Assembly: GCF_019331675.1 (NCBI RefSeq)
Contig: NZ_JAHBBJ010000001.1
Location: forward strand, 248,001-312,000
DNA from: Bifidobacterium miconisargentati
GTDB taxonomy: Bacteria; Actinomycetota; Actinomycetes; Actinomycetales; Bifidobacteriaceae
DNA: 64,000 nucleotides
Reading direction: 5' to 3'
The stretch's first letter is position 1, and each line of letters starts with the position of its first letter. This document shows positions 28,197-37,918 of this stretch, in pieces. The notes under the pieces were generated by a model. That model made no database searches. It saw only the letters and a list, made by a program, of their open reading frames with translations, and was not told where the DNA came from. Position numbers and translations under genes: made by a program.

Positions 28197-30806
28197 TCAG
28201 GCTCGCAGCTGGGCGCCGAGTTCGGCGGCCTTGGCCACGATGGCCTGACGGATGGCGTCGCTGTCCTCGGCGGACAGGGTCTTGTCCGGGGAGCGGAACA
28301 CCACGGCGTAGGCCAGGGACTTCTTGCCCTCGCCCACCTGCTCGCCGGTGAACACGTCGAACAGTTCGATGGACTCGAGGTTCGCGCCTGCGGCCTCACG
28401 GATCACGGCCTCAAGCTGGGCGGCGGACACCGTGGAGTCCACGGTGAAGGCCAGGTCCTGCTTGACGGGCGGGAACGTGGAGATCGGCTTGGCCTGCACC
28501 GGCTTGCCGCTCAGGGTGGCGAACAGCGCGGTGAGGTTGAGCTCGAAGGCGGCGGAGTGGGCCGGGAAGCCCAGCGCCTCGTTGACGCGCGGGTGCAGCT
28601 CGCCGACCCAGCCGACGAACGTCTCGCCCACCATCACGCGGGCGGCGCGACCGGGGTGCCACTGCACGGGCACGTCCTCGGCGGCGGGCTGGTCGAGCTC
28701 GATGGCGGCGCCGATACGGCCGGCGATGCGGCGCACGGCCTCGACGGCGTCGGACCAGTCAACCGGGCGCTTGCCGCCCAGCCAGCCCTCGTCCTCGGCC
28801 AGACCGGTCAGGATGCCGGCCACATGGTCGGGCTGGTCCGGCAGGCCGGCGTCGAGCGCGGCGAGCTGTTCGGCGGTCGGACGCACGCCGCCGGGCAGGG
28901 CCGGGATGGCGGGCGCGTTCGGATCCCACAGGTAGACGTGGCCCAGCTCGTAGAGGGACACGTTCTCGATGCCGCGGCGGATGTTGCGCTGCACGGTGGT
29001 GGCCAGGGTGGGCAGGATCTCACGGCGCAGGTACGGACGGTCGCCGTACAGCGGGTTGGCGATCTCCACGCTCACCTTCTTGGTGGCGGCGGGGTCGTAG
29101 CCGAAGGCCTTGTAATCGTCATCGCCCACGAACGGGTAGCTGAGCGCCTCGACCATGCCGTATTCGGCCAGCTCGTCCGCCACGCGGCGGCGACGCAGCT
29201 GGTTCGGGGTCAGGCCCACGAGGCCTTCGACCGGGGCGGGCGGCACGATGACCGGAATCTGGTCGTAGCCCACCAGACGCGCGATCTCCTCGACCAGGTC
29301 GCACGGCTCGTTCAGATCCGGACGCCAGGTCGGCGCGGTCACAGAGAACTCGCCGTTGCCGCCGCCGGCCACGGTGCAGCCGATGTCGGTGAGGATATCG
29401 GAGATGCGGTTGATGTCCACGTCGAGGCCGGCCACGCGGGCCACTTCGGTGGCCTTGAAGTGGATGGTCTTCGGACGGGGCGTGTTGTTCACGTCGTTCG
29501 GGAAGTCGCTGGGCTCGCCGTTGCCGTAGCGGGCCAGCAGCTCGGCGGCCATCTCGGTGGCGGCCGGCTGCAGCGCAGTGTCCACGCCGCGCTCGAAGCG
29601 GCGGGAGGCTTCGGACGGGATCTTGTGGCGGCGGGCCGAACGGGCGATGGTCACCTGGTCGAAGTGCGCGGCCTCGAGCAGGATGTTCTTGGTCTCGGCG
29701 GTCACTTCGCCGTACAGTCCACCCATCACGCCGGCCAGGCCGAGGATGCGCGAGCCACGCTCGCCGTTCGGGGAGTCAGTGATGAGCAGGTCCTCGGTGC
29801 TGAGCTCGTGCTCCTTGCCGTCGAGCGTGGTGAGCTTTTCGCCGGCGTTCGCGCGGCGCACCACGATCGGGCCCTCGATCTTGTCGAGGTCGTAGGCGTG
29901 CATGGGCTGGCCCAGGTCGAGCATCACGTAGTTGGTCACATCTACGGCCAGGGACAGGGAGCGCATGCCGGCGCGGGTCAGGCGGCGGCGCATCCAGTTC
30001 GGCGTCTTGGCGGTGGGATCGAAGTTCTTCACCACGCGGGCGTAGTAGCGGTCGCAGCCGGGCACGCCATGGATCGGGTTGTTGTCGTCGATCTCGATGT
30101 CGATGTCGACCTTGGTGCCGGGCTGGTAGTCGGACGGCTCCGGGGCCTTCTCATTGAGGGCCACGGCCGGATCGGTGTACGGCTGGCCGGTGGAGTGGTG
30201 GTATTCGCGGGCCACGCCACGGTAGGACAGCGTGTAGCCACGATCCGGAGTGATGTTGATCTCCAGCAGCGGCTGGTCGAGATGCAGCAGGTGCATCGCG
30301 TCCTGGCCGGGCTTCAGGGCGTCGTACTCGGCCTTGGAGAAGCCGTATTCGCGCAGCAGGATGATGCCGTTGTGGTTGTCGCCCAGGCCCAGCTCACGCT
30401 CGGAGGCGCACATGCCGTTGGAGATGTGGCCGTAGGTCTTGCGCGGCTCGATCTTGAAGTCGCCGGGCAGCACAGCACCGGGCAGGGTCACGACGACCTT
30501 CTCGCCGGCCTTCATGTTGGGCGCGCCGCAGATGATGCCGCGCGGCACCTTGTTGCCGTTCTCGTCGGTCTCGTTCCATTCGTCGCCGCAGTCCACGTGG
30601 CACCAGTTGATGACCTTGCCGTTCTTCTGCGGTTCGGGAGTGGCGTCCACCACGTAGCCCACCACGATCGGGCCGGTCACCTGGGAGGAGTGGATCTCCT
30701 CTTCCTCAAGGCCCACCTTGACGAGGTCCTTGGCGAGCTGTTCGTAGGTCAGGCCCTCGGGAACCTCGACATGGTCCTTGAGCCAATCGATATCGATCAT
30801 AGGCAT
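28197..30806 (-). CDS. pheT: Phenylalanyl-tRNA synthetase beta subunit
   Basis: Beta chain of the (alpha beta)2 enzyme, 869 residues. It has an N-terminal tRNA-binding OB domain (about 40-165), B3/B4 editing domain, B5 domain (NRISDILTDIGCTV), catalytic-like domain, and a C-terminal FDX-ACB anticodon-binding domain (FPPVKQDLAFTVDSTVSAAQLEAVIREA). It lies 7 bp behind pheS. The family usually has about 800 residues; insertions are spread out and not obviously meaningful. Confidence 0.97.
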   Translation of the reverse strand: MPMIDIDWLKDHVEVPEGLTYEQLAKDLVKVGLEEEEIHSSQVTGPIVVGYVVDATPEPQKNGKVINWCHVDCGDEWNETDENGNKVPRGIICGAPNMKAGEKVVVTLPGAVLPGDFKIEPRKTYGHISNGMCASERELGLGDNHNGIILLREYGFSKAEYDALKPGQDAMHLLHLDQPLLEINITPDRGYTLSYRGVAREYHHSTGQPYTDPAVALNEKAPEPSDYQPGTKVDIDIEIDDNNPIHGVPGCDRYYARVVKNFDPTAKTPNWMRRRLTRAGMRSLSLAVDVTNYVMLDLGQPMHAYDLDKIEGPIVVRRANAGEKLTTLDGKEHELSTEDLLITDSPNGERGSRILGLAGVMGGLYGEVTAETKNILLEAAHFDQVTIARSARRHKIPSEASRRFERGVDTALQPAATEMAAELLARYGNGEPSDFPNDVNNTPRPKTIHFKATEVARVAGLDVDINRISDILTDIGCTVAGGGNGEFSVTAPTWRPDLNEPCDLVEEIARLVGYDQIPVIVPPAPVEGLVGLTPNQLRRRRVADELAEYGMVEALSYPFVGDDDYKAFGYDPAATKKVSVEIANPLYGDRPYLRREILPTLATTVQRNIRRGIENVSLYELGHVYLWDPNAPAIPALPGGVRPTAEQLAALDAGLPDQPDHVAGILTGLAEDEGWLGGKRPVDWSDAVEAVRRIAGRIGAAIELDQPAAEDVPVQWHPGRAARVMVGETFVGWVGELHPRVNEALGFPAHSAAFELNLTALFATLSGKPVQAKPISTFPPVKQDLAFTVDSTVSAAQLEAVIREAAGANLESIELFDVFTGEQVGEGKKSLAYAVVFRSPDKTLSAEDSDAIRQAIVAKAAELGAQLRA

Positions 30807-30813
30807 GGGTAAC

Positions 30814-31881
30814 TCACTCCCCCATCACAAACTGTTCGGCGAAACGGACGTCGCCCTCGACCAGGTCATGCATATCGTTGATGTCGCTGCGCAGCAGGAG
30901 CGTGCGCTCCATGCCCACGCCGAACGCGAAGCCGGTGTAGACCTCCGGGTCGATGCCGGCGGACTTGAGCACGTTCGGGTTGACCATGCCGCAGCCACCC
31001 CATTCGAGCCAGCCGGGGCCGCCCTTCTTGTCCGGGAACCACAGGTCGAGCTCGGCGCTCGGCTCCGTGAACGGGAAGTAGCTCGGGCGAAGGCGGGTCT
31101 TGGCCTCCGGGCCGAACATGGCCACGGCGAGCTTGTCCAGCACGCCCTTGAGGTCGGCCATGGTCAGGTGCTTGTCCACGGCGAGGGCCTCGCACTGGTG
31201 GAACACCGGGGTGTGGGTGGCGTCCAGCTCGTCGGTGCGGAACACACGGCCGGGGCTGGCGATGTACAGCGGCACGCCGCGGGTGAGCAGCGCGCGGACC
31301 TGATCGGAGGAGGTCTGCGTGCGCACGACCATGTTGGAGCCCACGAAGCCGGCGGCGTCCTTGGCCTGGTTGCCCTTGACGTAGAAGGTGTCCTGCATCT
31401 GGCGGGCCGGGTGGTCCGGACCGAAGTTCAGGGAGTCGAAGTTGTACCACTCCGCCTCAACCTCCGGGCCGGAGGAGATCTGCCAGCCCATGGAGATAAA
31501 GAAGTCCTCGACGTCCTCCATCAGCTTGGCCAGCGGATGACGGGCGCCCAGCGGCTTGCGGTTGATCGGCAGCGTCATGTCCACGGTTTCGGCGGCGAGC
31601 GCGGCCTTCTCGGCGGCTTCCTTGAGCTCGGCCTCCTTGGGGCCGTACGCGCGGCCGAAGTCGGCGCGCAGCTTGCCCATGAGCTTGCCGGCTTCCTTCT
31701 TCTGGGCCGCGGGCAGGGATCCGATGGCCTTGCTGGCCTGGGTCATCGCCGAATCGGCGCCTGCGTACTGTGTCTTGATGGCCTTGAGCTCCTCCAGAGT
31801 GGAGGCTCCTTGGATTTTCTCGATGCCCTCGGCGACCGCTGCGGTCACCTGGTCGGCGTCGAACACCAGTTGTTCTGCCAC
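30814..31881 (-). CDS. pheS: Phenylalanyl-tRNA synthetase alpha subunit
   Basis: Catalytic alpha chain, class II synthetase, 355 residues. An N-terminal coiled coil is followed by motif 2 (VFRTDELDATHTPVFHQCEALAVD), SYFPFTEPSAEL, GGCGMVNPNVL and motif 3 FAFGVGMERTLLLR. The start is taken as GTG at 31881, five bases after AAAGGG; an upstream ATG at 31950 would add 23 residues overlapping the previous gene's end. Confidence 0.96.
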   Translation of the reverse strand: MAEQLVFDADQVTAAVAEGIEKIQGASTLEELKAIKTQYAGADSAMTQASKAIGSLPAAQKKEAGKLMGKLRADFGRAYGPKEAELKEAAEKAALAAETVDMTLPINRKPLGARHPLAKLMEDVEDFFISMGWQISSGPEVEAEWYNFDSLNFGPDHPARQMQDTFYVKGNQAKDAAGFVGSNMVVRTQTSSDQVRALLTRGVPLYIASPGRVFRTDELDATHTPVFHQCEALAVDKHLTMADLKGVLDKLAVAMFGPEAKTRLRPSYFPFTEPSAELDLWFPDKKGGPGWLEWGGCGMVNPNVLKSAGIDPEVYTGFAFGVGMERTLLLRSDINDMHDLVEGDVRFAEQFVMGE

Positions 31882-31946
31882 GAGAACCCTTTCGTCCGAT
31901 GATTTCTCAACGCGGTTTTCTAATGTTTGCAGCGTATTTTCCAAAC

Positions 31947-32921
31947 TCACATTGTTTCAATATGACGCGACATAGCCAGGCTCATCAGCATCACCGCGGC
32001 CGATGTGCCGAGGTTGAGCGATTCGGCCTTGCCGTAGAGCGGGATGGAGACGATACGGTCGCATCTGCGCAGGATTTCGGTCTCCAGTCCACGTGCCTCA
32101 TTGCCGAACAGCACGGCGCGGGAAGTCTGCGGTGACGGGGATTCCGCGGCGGTCGCGTCGGCTATCGCCTCGGTTCCGTCGGTCGCACCGGGCGCTTCAG
32201 TCAGTTCCGCAAGCACCGTGGGCAGGCTTTCCGGTTTGCGCTCCGGGGTACCGTATACGTCCGCGGCCCAGACGTCCACATGCTGGACGGCGGTCCAGGT
32301 GAAGAACTCCTCGGTGCCCATGGTCAGGACCGGCAGATGGAACAGGGAGCCCGCGGTGGAGCGGATCACCTTGGGATTGAGCACGTCCACGCAGTCGTCC
32401 ACGAACACCACGGCGTCGCATCCGGCGGCGTCGGCGGCGCGGATCACGGTGCCGGCGTTGCCCGGATCGCGCACCTGCCAGAAGGCGGCGATGTTCAGGG
32501 GTTTGCCGGAGTCGGCGGAATCGCCGGGACCGCCGGACCTGCCGCCGTCGATCTCGAAGTCGGCGACGTCCACGCGCATGGCGCGCGCGTTGCCCACGGC
32601 CAGGATGCCTTGCGAGTCCGGGCTGATGCGGCGGATCACCTCGCCGGTGCACTGATGCACGTAGATGGTGGCGTCCTGCGATTTCTCGACGATCTTGGCG
32701 AGCGTGGACGAGACGATGCGCGGATGGTCGAGCGCCTGGCTGACCTCCACGTACAGATCCTGCACCACGTCCGGCCGCCAGGTGACGGCCTCGCGCACCG
32801 ACTGCGGTCCTTCGATGAGGAACCGTCCGGACCGCTCACGCCCCTTGGAGCGTGTCAGGTCCGCGATACGGCGCACACGGTCGGATTTGGGATTATCAAG
32901 AATCTGGGCGTTAATCGGCAT
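31947..32921 (-). CDS. TrmH/SpoU-family RNA 2'-O-methyltransferase
   Basis: 324 residues. An N-terminal substrate-binding part (SDRVRRIADLTRSKGRERSGRFLIEGPQSVREAV) precedes the SPOUT catalytic domain with QVRDPGNAGTVIRAADAAG (motif 1), LFGNEARGLE (motif 2) and IPLYGKAESLNLGTSAAVML (motif 3). A low-complexity insert (about 270-290) precedes motif 2. It likely methylates rRNA or tRNA ribose; the target is unknown. It sits upstream of pheST, as in many Actinobacteria. Confidence 0.92.
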   Translation of the reverse strand: MPINAQILDNPKSDRVRRIADLTRSKGRERSGRFLIEGPQSVREAVTWRPDVVQDLYVEVSQALDHPRIVSSTLAKIVEKSQDATIYVHQCTGEVIRRISPDSQGILAVGNARAMRVDVADFEIDGGRSGGPGDSADSGKPLNIAAFWQVRDPGNAGTVIRAADAAGCDAVVFVDDCVDVLNPKVIRSTAGSLFHLPVLTMGTEEFFTWTAVQHVDVWAADVYGTPERKPESLPTVLAELTEAPGATDGTEAIADATAAESPSPQTSRAVLFGNEARGLETEILRRCDRIVSIPLYGKAESLNLGTSAAVMLMSLAMSRHIETM

Positions 32922-32945
32922 ACGCCACAGCCTACCGCAACCATA

Positions 32946-32983
32946 TATAAAAAGGTGACCGAAGCGATTGGCTTCGGTCACCT
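32946..32983 (-). terminator. Intrinsic terminator behind ykoC
   Basis: A perfect 13-bp stem AGGTGACCGAAGC/GCTTCGGTCACCT with a 5-base loop. On the minus strand it is followed by TTTTTAT. It ends the ykoEDC transcript 54 bp past its stop. Confidence 0.92.
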
Positions 32984-33036
32984 GTCATGGGTTCGTGCCT
33001 GGACGGCAATCATCCAGGTCGGGAGGTATCCGCCGA

Positions 33037-33954
33037 TCAGGCGCCGCCGGTGAAGGCGAGGCGCCAATGGCCTGTGGCGATGGCCACGCCGAGGGAGATC
33101 AGCGGCACGGACAGGCAGATGGCGTAGAACAGCCAATCGACGGCCTTGAGCTGGGAGATGCGAGCCTGGGAGCGCGGAGCGTCGGAACCGAAGCCGCGGG
33201 CCTCCATGGCGGTTGCGAGCTTGGTGGCACGGCGAATGGAGAGCACCAGCAGGCCGAACGCCTGGGAAAGCGCGCGGGAGATGGCATTGCCGTCGCCGAG
33301 ACCGCGGGAGCGCTGGGACAGGCCAAGCGCACGCCAGTCGTCCTGCAACAGCGTGAACATGCGCATGCCGGCCAGACCACCGTAGACGAATCGCGGCGAG
33401 AAATGCAGAATCTCCACCAGGCCATCGGCCAGGTCGGTGGGGTCAAGTCCCAACGCCAGAATCACGCCGGGCACGGCTATGGCGGCGACGCGAATCGCAG
33501 TGGCCAAGGCCAGCGGGAACGAGCCCTCGCTGATCACGATCCAGCCCACGGACCAGAGAATCCGGCCCGAAACCTTGGCGTATAGGAACACGGAGATGAA
33601 GCTGCCGAGCGCGGCGATCCACACCGGCCATGTGCGCCGGCATACGGTCCACGGGGTAACCCCGCCGATCCACAGCAACACGAATTCGATGCCAAGCGCC
33701 GTGGTGGCGGAGACCAGGTCAAGGCTGAAGAACATCGGGATGCACAGCAACAGCGCGCCGATGATGCGGCTCACCGGATTGACCTTCGCCACGAACCACG
33801 AGGGCGAGGCCGGCTTCAACGGATCCTCGCGCGTATCCTGCGCGCTGACGGTCACCACATCGGAGACGGCCGGCTTCACCGCGGCATCGGAAGCCGGGCC
33901 ATGCTGCTTGCCATGCCCGGTACCCGTTACGCGGATGCTCACGCTTTCGCTCAT
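33037..33954 (-). CDS. ykoC: ECF transporter transmembrane subunit YkoC (EcfT)
   Basis: 305 residues. An N-terminal hydrophilic stretch of about 50 residues is followed by 5-6 membrane segments (RIIGALLLCIPMFFSLDLVSATT and others). The EcfT coupling motif is AMEARGFGSDAPRS near 255, the Ala-Arg-Gly signature that contacts the ATPase. It works with YkoD and YkoE to import the thiamine precursor hydroxymethylpyrimidine or a related compound (family knowledge plus riboswitch context). It overlaps ykoD by 4 bp. Confidence 0.9.
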   Translation of the reverse strand: MSESVSIRVTGTGHGKQHGPASDAAVKPAVSDVVTVSAQDTREDPLKPASPSWFVAKVNPVSRIIGALLLCIPMFFSLDLVSATTALGIEFVLLWIGGVTPWTVCRRTWPVWIAALGSFISVFLYAKVSGRILWSVGWIVISEGSFPLALATAIRVAAIAVPGVILALGLDPTDLADGLVEILHFSPRFVYGGLAGMRMFTLLQDDWRALGLSQRSRGLGDGNAISRALSQAFGLLVLSIRRATKLATAMEARGFGSDAPRSQARISQLKAVDWLFYAICLSVPLISLGVAIATGHWRLAFTGGA

Positions 33955-35549
33955 GCCTCGCTCCTCTCCTGGAACATCACGCGACGCGCGCCGAGAGCAT
34001 CCACCAGCGCCTCGTCATGCGTCACCATGATCACGCATGAACCGTGGTCACGAATCGCGGCGATCAGACGGACCATCTCGGTCCATGTGCGGAAGTCCTG
34101 GCCGAACGTCGGCTCGTCCATCACCAGAATCCTCGGCGCGGCGGCCAGCATCGAGGCCACGGACAGGCGGCGCTTCTCGCCACCGGACAGGGTGTACGGG
34201 TTGGCTTTGGCGAAGCGCGTCAGGTTCATGCGTTCCAGCATGCGGTCCGCCGTCCGGTATGCCTCATCCTGACTCTGTCCCATGGATTTGGGTCCGATGG
34301 ACACCTCGTCGCGCACGAAGTTCGCAGCGAATTGATGCTCTGGCTCCTGGAATACCATGCCGATGCGCCCTAGCAGTTCCCGGCTTTTCCAATGAACCGG
34401 CTCACGGCGGTTCGGACTCGGCGCCAGTTCCTCGGCGACCAGCACCTGTCCGTCAATGGGCTGGAGCAGACCGGCCAGCGTCAACGCGAACGTGGATTTG
34501 CCGGCACCGTTCGGACCCATCAGCGCCGTGACCTCACCGGCATGGAAGTCCAGATCGATACCGGTGCCCAGCGCAGTGCCGCGGCCGAAGCTCAGGTTGT
34601 GGCAGCTCAGCACGGGTCGTCCGGCAGCTTCGGCGGCAACCGCCTTCGCATCATCGGCAGAACGGTCCCCGGCAGACCTATCACCGGCAGACAACGACTC
34701 CTTATTACCATCCGCAAGCGCAGCCTCTGCATCGCCGGATGCCGTAACGGATCGCGTTCCAGGACGATAGTTTGGAATCGCCCGCCCCGGCACCCATGCA
34801 CCGCCTTCGGCGAGTACGTCGCCCATCGAGGCGAACACCTCGTCGGGCGTGCCGTCGGCGATGACCCCGCCGGACAGCGAATCAGCATCCGGACGCCCGA
34901 GCACGATCACACGGTCGACCAGATCCAGCCATACATCGATATGGTGTTCGACTACCACCATGGTCTGGCCGGTGGTCTCGATGACCTCACGGACCGCATC
35001 ATGCACTTCCTGCACGCCCGCGGGGTCGAGGTTCGCGGTCGGCTCATCGAGCAGCAACAAACCCGGCTTCATAGCCAGCACACCGGCCAATGCCAGGCGC
35101 TGACGCTGTCCGCCGGAAAGATGACGGGTGGAGCGGCGCAGATCGAGCGCGTCCAACCCCACCAGATCGAGCGATTCGCGCACGCGCTGCCAAATCTCCT
35201 CGCGCGGCACGTTGAGGTTCTCGCAGCCGAAGGCCGCGTCATCGCCCAATCGTTCAAGAATGATCTGCGAGTCCGGGTCCTGGAGCACCAGGCCCACGCG
35301 GCCTCGCGCCTCGCGGGCGTCCACACCGTCGATGGTCAGGGAGCCTTCCTGCTCACCTTCCTCATCGCCGCCGAGTACGCCGGCGAGACCGGCCATCAAC
35401 GTGCTTTTGCCCGCGCCGGAGGCACCGAGCAGGAGCACACGCTCGCCTGGCCGGATGGCAAAATCGACGGCACGCAACGCGAAGTCCTTGCGCGTCGCGT
35501 GCCGCCAGCCCCAGCCGCTGGCCTCGACCGCAGCCGGTTCGACCCTCAT
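33951..35549 (-). CDS. ykoD: ECF transporter duplicated ATPase YkoD
   Basis: 532 residues with two ABC ATPase halves in one chain. First half: Walker A LLGASGAGKSTLMAG (about 36-50), signature LSGGQRQRLALAG, Walker B LLLLDEPTANLD. Second half: Walker A LMGPNGAGKSTFALT (about 340-354), signature LSGGEKRRLSVAS, Walker B ILVMDEPTFGQD. A Ser/Ala/Asp-rich linker joins them. Both sites look intact. The pairing with ykoE and ykoC is translationally tight (1- and 4-bp overlaps). Confidence 0.93.
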   Translation of the reverse strand: MRVEPAAVEASGWGWRHATRKDFALRAVDFAIRPGERVLLLGASGAGKSTLMAGLAGVLGGDEEGEQEGSLTIDGVDAREARGRVGLVLQDPDSQIILERLGDDAAFGCENLNVPREEIWQRVRESLDLVGLDALDLRRSTRHLSGGQRQRLALAGVLAMKPGLLLLDEPTANLDPAGVQEVHDAVREVIETTGQTMVVVEHHIDVWLDLVDRVIVLGRPDADSLSGGVIADGTPDEVFASMGDVLAEGGAWVPGRAIPNYRPGTRSVTASGDAEAALADGNKESLSAGDRSAGDRSADDAKAVAAEAAGRPVLSCHNLSFGRGTALGTGIDLDFHAGEVTALMGPNGAGKSTFALTLAGLLQPIDGQVLVAEELAPSPNRREPVHWKSRELLGRIGMVFQEPEHQFAANFVRDEVSIGPKSMGQSQDEAYRTADRMLERMNLTRFAKANPYTLSGGEKRRLSVASMLAAAPRILVMDEPTFGQDFRTWTEMVRLIAAIRDHGSCVIMVTHDEALVDALGARRVMFQERSEA

Positions 35550-36148
35550 CAGACGCGGGCCTCGGCGCGACCGGACTCGAAGCGATCAAGCACGCCCGTG
35601 GCGGCAAGCGCACGGGAGAGGAACCAGACCACCACGCCGGCGATCACCAGGCCGGAGATGATGGAGCAGATCAGGTACATGCTCACGCGCATGGCGTTCC
35701 AGCTCGGGTTGGTGGCCCAGTAGTAGGCCCAGCAGCCCACGCCGGCGAGCGCGCCGGACAGCAGGGTGGTGCCGATGTTCCACTTCTTGTAGGCGAACAC
35801 GGCGAACGCGATCTCAGCGCCGAGACCCTGGATGATGCCGATGATCAGGGAGCCGCCCACGCCCCACTGGTTGCCCAAGGTGAGCTCCAGGAACGCGGCG
35901 AGCGTCTCGGCGAACAGCGCGGCGCCCGGCTTGCGTACGATGATGGCGGCCAGCGGGCCACCGAACAGCCAGAATCCGTTGAGCAGACCCTCGAAACCGG
36001 GGGTCACGCCTTCGAAGATGGCCAGCGGGACGGTGCAGACGATGTCCCAACCCCAGAAGATGACGCCGGATGCGACGGCGATGATGGCGGCCACGACGAT
36101 ATCCACGACGCGCCACTTGTAGTTGGCTTTGGCAACGGCTTGTGCCAT
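35549..36148 (-). CDS. ykoE: ECF transporter substrate-binding subunit YkoE
   Basis: 199 residues and about 5-6 membrane segments (VVDIVVAAIIAVASGVIFWGWDIV, GFWLFGGPLAAIIVRKPGAALFAET, LGNQWGVGGSLIIGIIQGLGAEIAFAVF). These are characteristic of YkoE S-components for thiamine/hydroxymethylpyrimidine. First gene of ykoEDC and directly behind a TPP riboswitch, which supports the substrate. Confidence 0.92.
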   Translation of the reverse strand: MAQAVAKANYKWRVVDIVVAAIIAVASGVIFWGWDIVCTVPLAIFEGVTPGFEGLLNGFWLFGGPLAAIIVRKPGAALFAETLAAFLELTLGNQWGVGGSLIIGIIQGLGAEIAFAVFAYKKWNIGTTLLSGALAGVGCWAYYWATNPSWNAMRVSMYLICSIISGLVIAGVVVWFLSRALAATGVLDRFESGRAEARV

Positions 36149-36233
36149 GTGAGTGCCCTCTCTTCTCTCTTCGCGCGGGTCATGACGAGTAACCCCACGC
36201 GGATTGGTTCAGGCACGGGTATGTAAGAGCGAC

Positions 36234-36330
36234 AATTCCGTGAAGCGGCATTACCCGGTCACGTTCCATCGGTCGAGACTTCCGTCTCCTCTCAGCCGCC
36301 CTACGGCAGCTCCCGTGTCAACTCCCCGAC
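36234..36330 (-). promoter_or_regulatory. TPP riboswitch of ykoEDC
   Basis: On the minus strand: GTCGGGGAGTTGACACGGG, GGGCGGCTGAGAGGAGA, CCGATGGAACGTGACCGGG and TAATGCCGCTTCACGGAA, the TPP aptamer blocks in order. About 85 nt separate it from ykoE. No T-tailed terminator is seen there, but GGGGTTAC/CATGACCC and a purine-rich ribosome-binding site are, so control may be translational. Confidence 0.93.
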
Positions 36331-36337
36331 TATAAGA

Positions 36338-36379
36338 CAAGCCGCCGTCAAAGGCAATAGCGACTTTGACGGCGGCTTG
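36338..36379 (-). terminator. Strong stem-loop behind the M20 peptidase gene
   Basis: A perfect 16-bp stem CAAGCCGCCGTCAAAG/CTTTGACGGCGGCTTG with a 10-base loop. On the minus strand it is followed by TCTTAT, a weak T-rich tail. It lies between the peptidase stop (36443) and the ykoE riboswitch and probably insulates the two. Confidence 0.75.
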
Positions 36380-36442
36380 ATATTCGGAACGTCAGGGGTG
36401 TGCGGACGCCCTATGTTTCCCTGATATTCACATATCTTCTAG

Positions 36443-37825
36443 CTACCTACCCAGCTTGTCGAGCAGCAGGGCCTCGGTGATGACGTTGTCCTTCAGACCG
36501 GGCAGCGAGATGGATTCGTTGGGGCTGTGCGCGTTGGCCTTCGGGTCCTCCGGGCCGGTGACGAGCACCTGGGCGCCCGGGAAGAGGCGCTGCAGTTCGG
36601 GGATGAACGGGATGGAACCACCCTGGCCCTGGTTGATCGGGGCCACGCCGAACGCCTCCTCCATGGCCTCCAGCGCATCCTTGGTGGCCTCCGCGTTCGG
36701 ATCCATGGCCCAGCCCATGCCGTTCTCGCCGGCCTCGACCTCCACTTCGGCACCGAACGGCGCGGAGCGCTTCAGATACTCCATCAGCGCGGCCTGCGCC
36801 TCCTCGGGGCGCTGGCTCGGCGCGGTGCGCAGGGACAGACGGAATCGCGTCTCCGGGCTGATCACGTTGAACGAGCCCTCGACCGGCTGGGCGTCGAAGC
36901 CGATCACCGCGAGCGCGGGCTTGGTCCACAGGCGGGAGGCCAGCGAACCGGTGCCGGCGAGCACGTAGGAGTCGACCACGCCCGCGTCGGCGCGCACGCC
37001 GTTCTCGTCCACGTCCTGCTGCAGGCCGCCCACCGGCTCCTCGGAGGCGATGCCCGGCACGGCCAGTTCGCCGTTGTCGTCGTACAGGGAGGAGATGAGC
37101 ATCGCGGCGAGTGTGTTGGAGTCCAGGATCGGGCCGCCGTACTGGCCGGAATGCACCGGGTGCTTCAGGCCGCGCACGGTGACGTCCACGGTGGTGTTGC
37201 CCCTGAGCGAGGTGGTCAGGGAGGGGATGTCCGCCGCCCAGTTGCCCGAATCGGCCACGATGATCACATCCGCGGCGAACTCCTCCCTGTGGGCGGAGAT
37301 GAACGGGATGAAGCTCGGCGAGCCCATCTCCTCCTCGCCTTCGATGAACACCTTGATGTTCACCTTGAGATCGTCACCCAGGGCCTTCAACGCGCCGGAG
37401 TGGATGGCGATGCCGCCGCCGTCGTCCGCGGAGCCGCGACCGTAGAGGCGGCCGTCGATCTCGGTGGCGACGAACGGGTCGGTGTCCCAGGCGGAGGCGT
37501 CCGGCACGGGCTGCACGTCATGGTGCGCGTACAGCAGCACGGTCGGGGCGTTCGGGTCCACGATGCGCGAGCCGATGACCTCCCAGGCACCCGGGGTGCC
37601 GTCCTCGTTCGCGGCCTGAACCACCTTGGCGTCCACGCCCACCAGCCTGAGCTCCTCGGCCACGAATTCGGCCGAACGCTTCATGTGCTCGGCGGTGATG
37701 CCCTTGGCGGAGACCGACTGCAGCGCGATCTTGCGCGAAAGCAGCTCCACGATGCGGTTCCAGTCGGATTCCACGCGCGAACGGATCAGCTCGGCGTCCA
37801 GCGTGCCGGCGTTGGGTGCGGCCAT
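36443..37825 (-). CDS. M20-family metallopeptidase (dipeptidase)
   Basis: 460 residues, zinc-dependent aminoacylase/dipeptidase family. Metal and catalytic motifs are LYAHHDVQPVPD (His, Asp), GRGSADDGGG (bridging Asp), EGEEEMGSP (general-base Glu plus metal Glu) and VADSGNW. The dimerisation lid lies in the middle (about 205-330), and GQGGSIPFIPEL near the end. No signal peptide, so it probably acts on imported peptides. The start at 37825 has GAGGAGGG upstream. Confidence 0.92.
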   Translation of the reverse strand: MAAPNAGTLDAELIRSRVESDWNRIVELLSRKIALQSVSAKGITAEHMKRSAEFVAEELRLVGVDAKVVQAANEDGTPGAWEVIGSRIVDPNAPTVLLYAHHDVQPVPDASAWDTDPFVATEIDGRLYGRGSADDGGGIAIHSGALKALGDDLKVNIKVFIEGEEEMGSPSFIPFISAHREEFAADVIIVADSGNWAADIPSLTTSLRGNTTVDVTVRGLKHPVHSGQYGGPILDSNTLAAMLISSLYDDNGELAVPGIASEEPVGGLQQDVDENGVRADAGVVDSYVLAGTGSLASRLWTKPALAVIGFDAQPVEGSFNVISPETRFRLSLRTAPSQRPEEAQAALMEYLKRSAPFGAEVEVEAGENGMGWAMDPNAEATKDALEAMEEAFGVAPINQGQGGSIPFIPELQRLFPGAQVLVTGPEDPKANAHSPNESISLPGLKDNVITEALLLDKLGR

Positions 37826-37918
37826 ATGCCCTCCTCTATATATAACGGCGTCATTGCAGCGGTTGCAGTCCGCAAACACCGCTTGAACAGTGTCTGAACG
37901 TCACCGTAACCTCAAAGC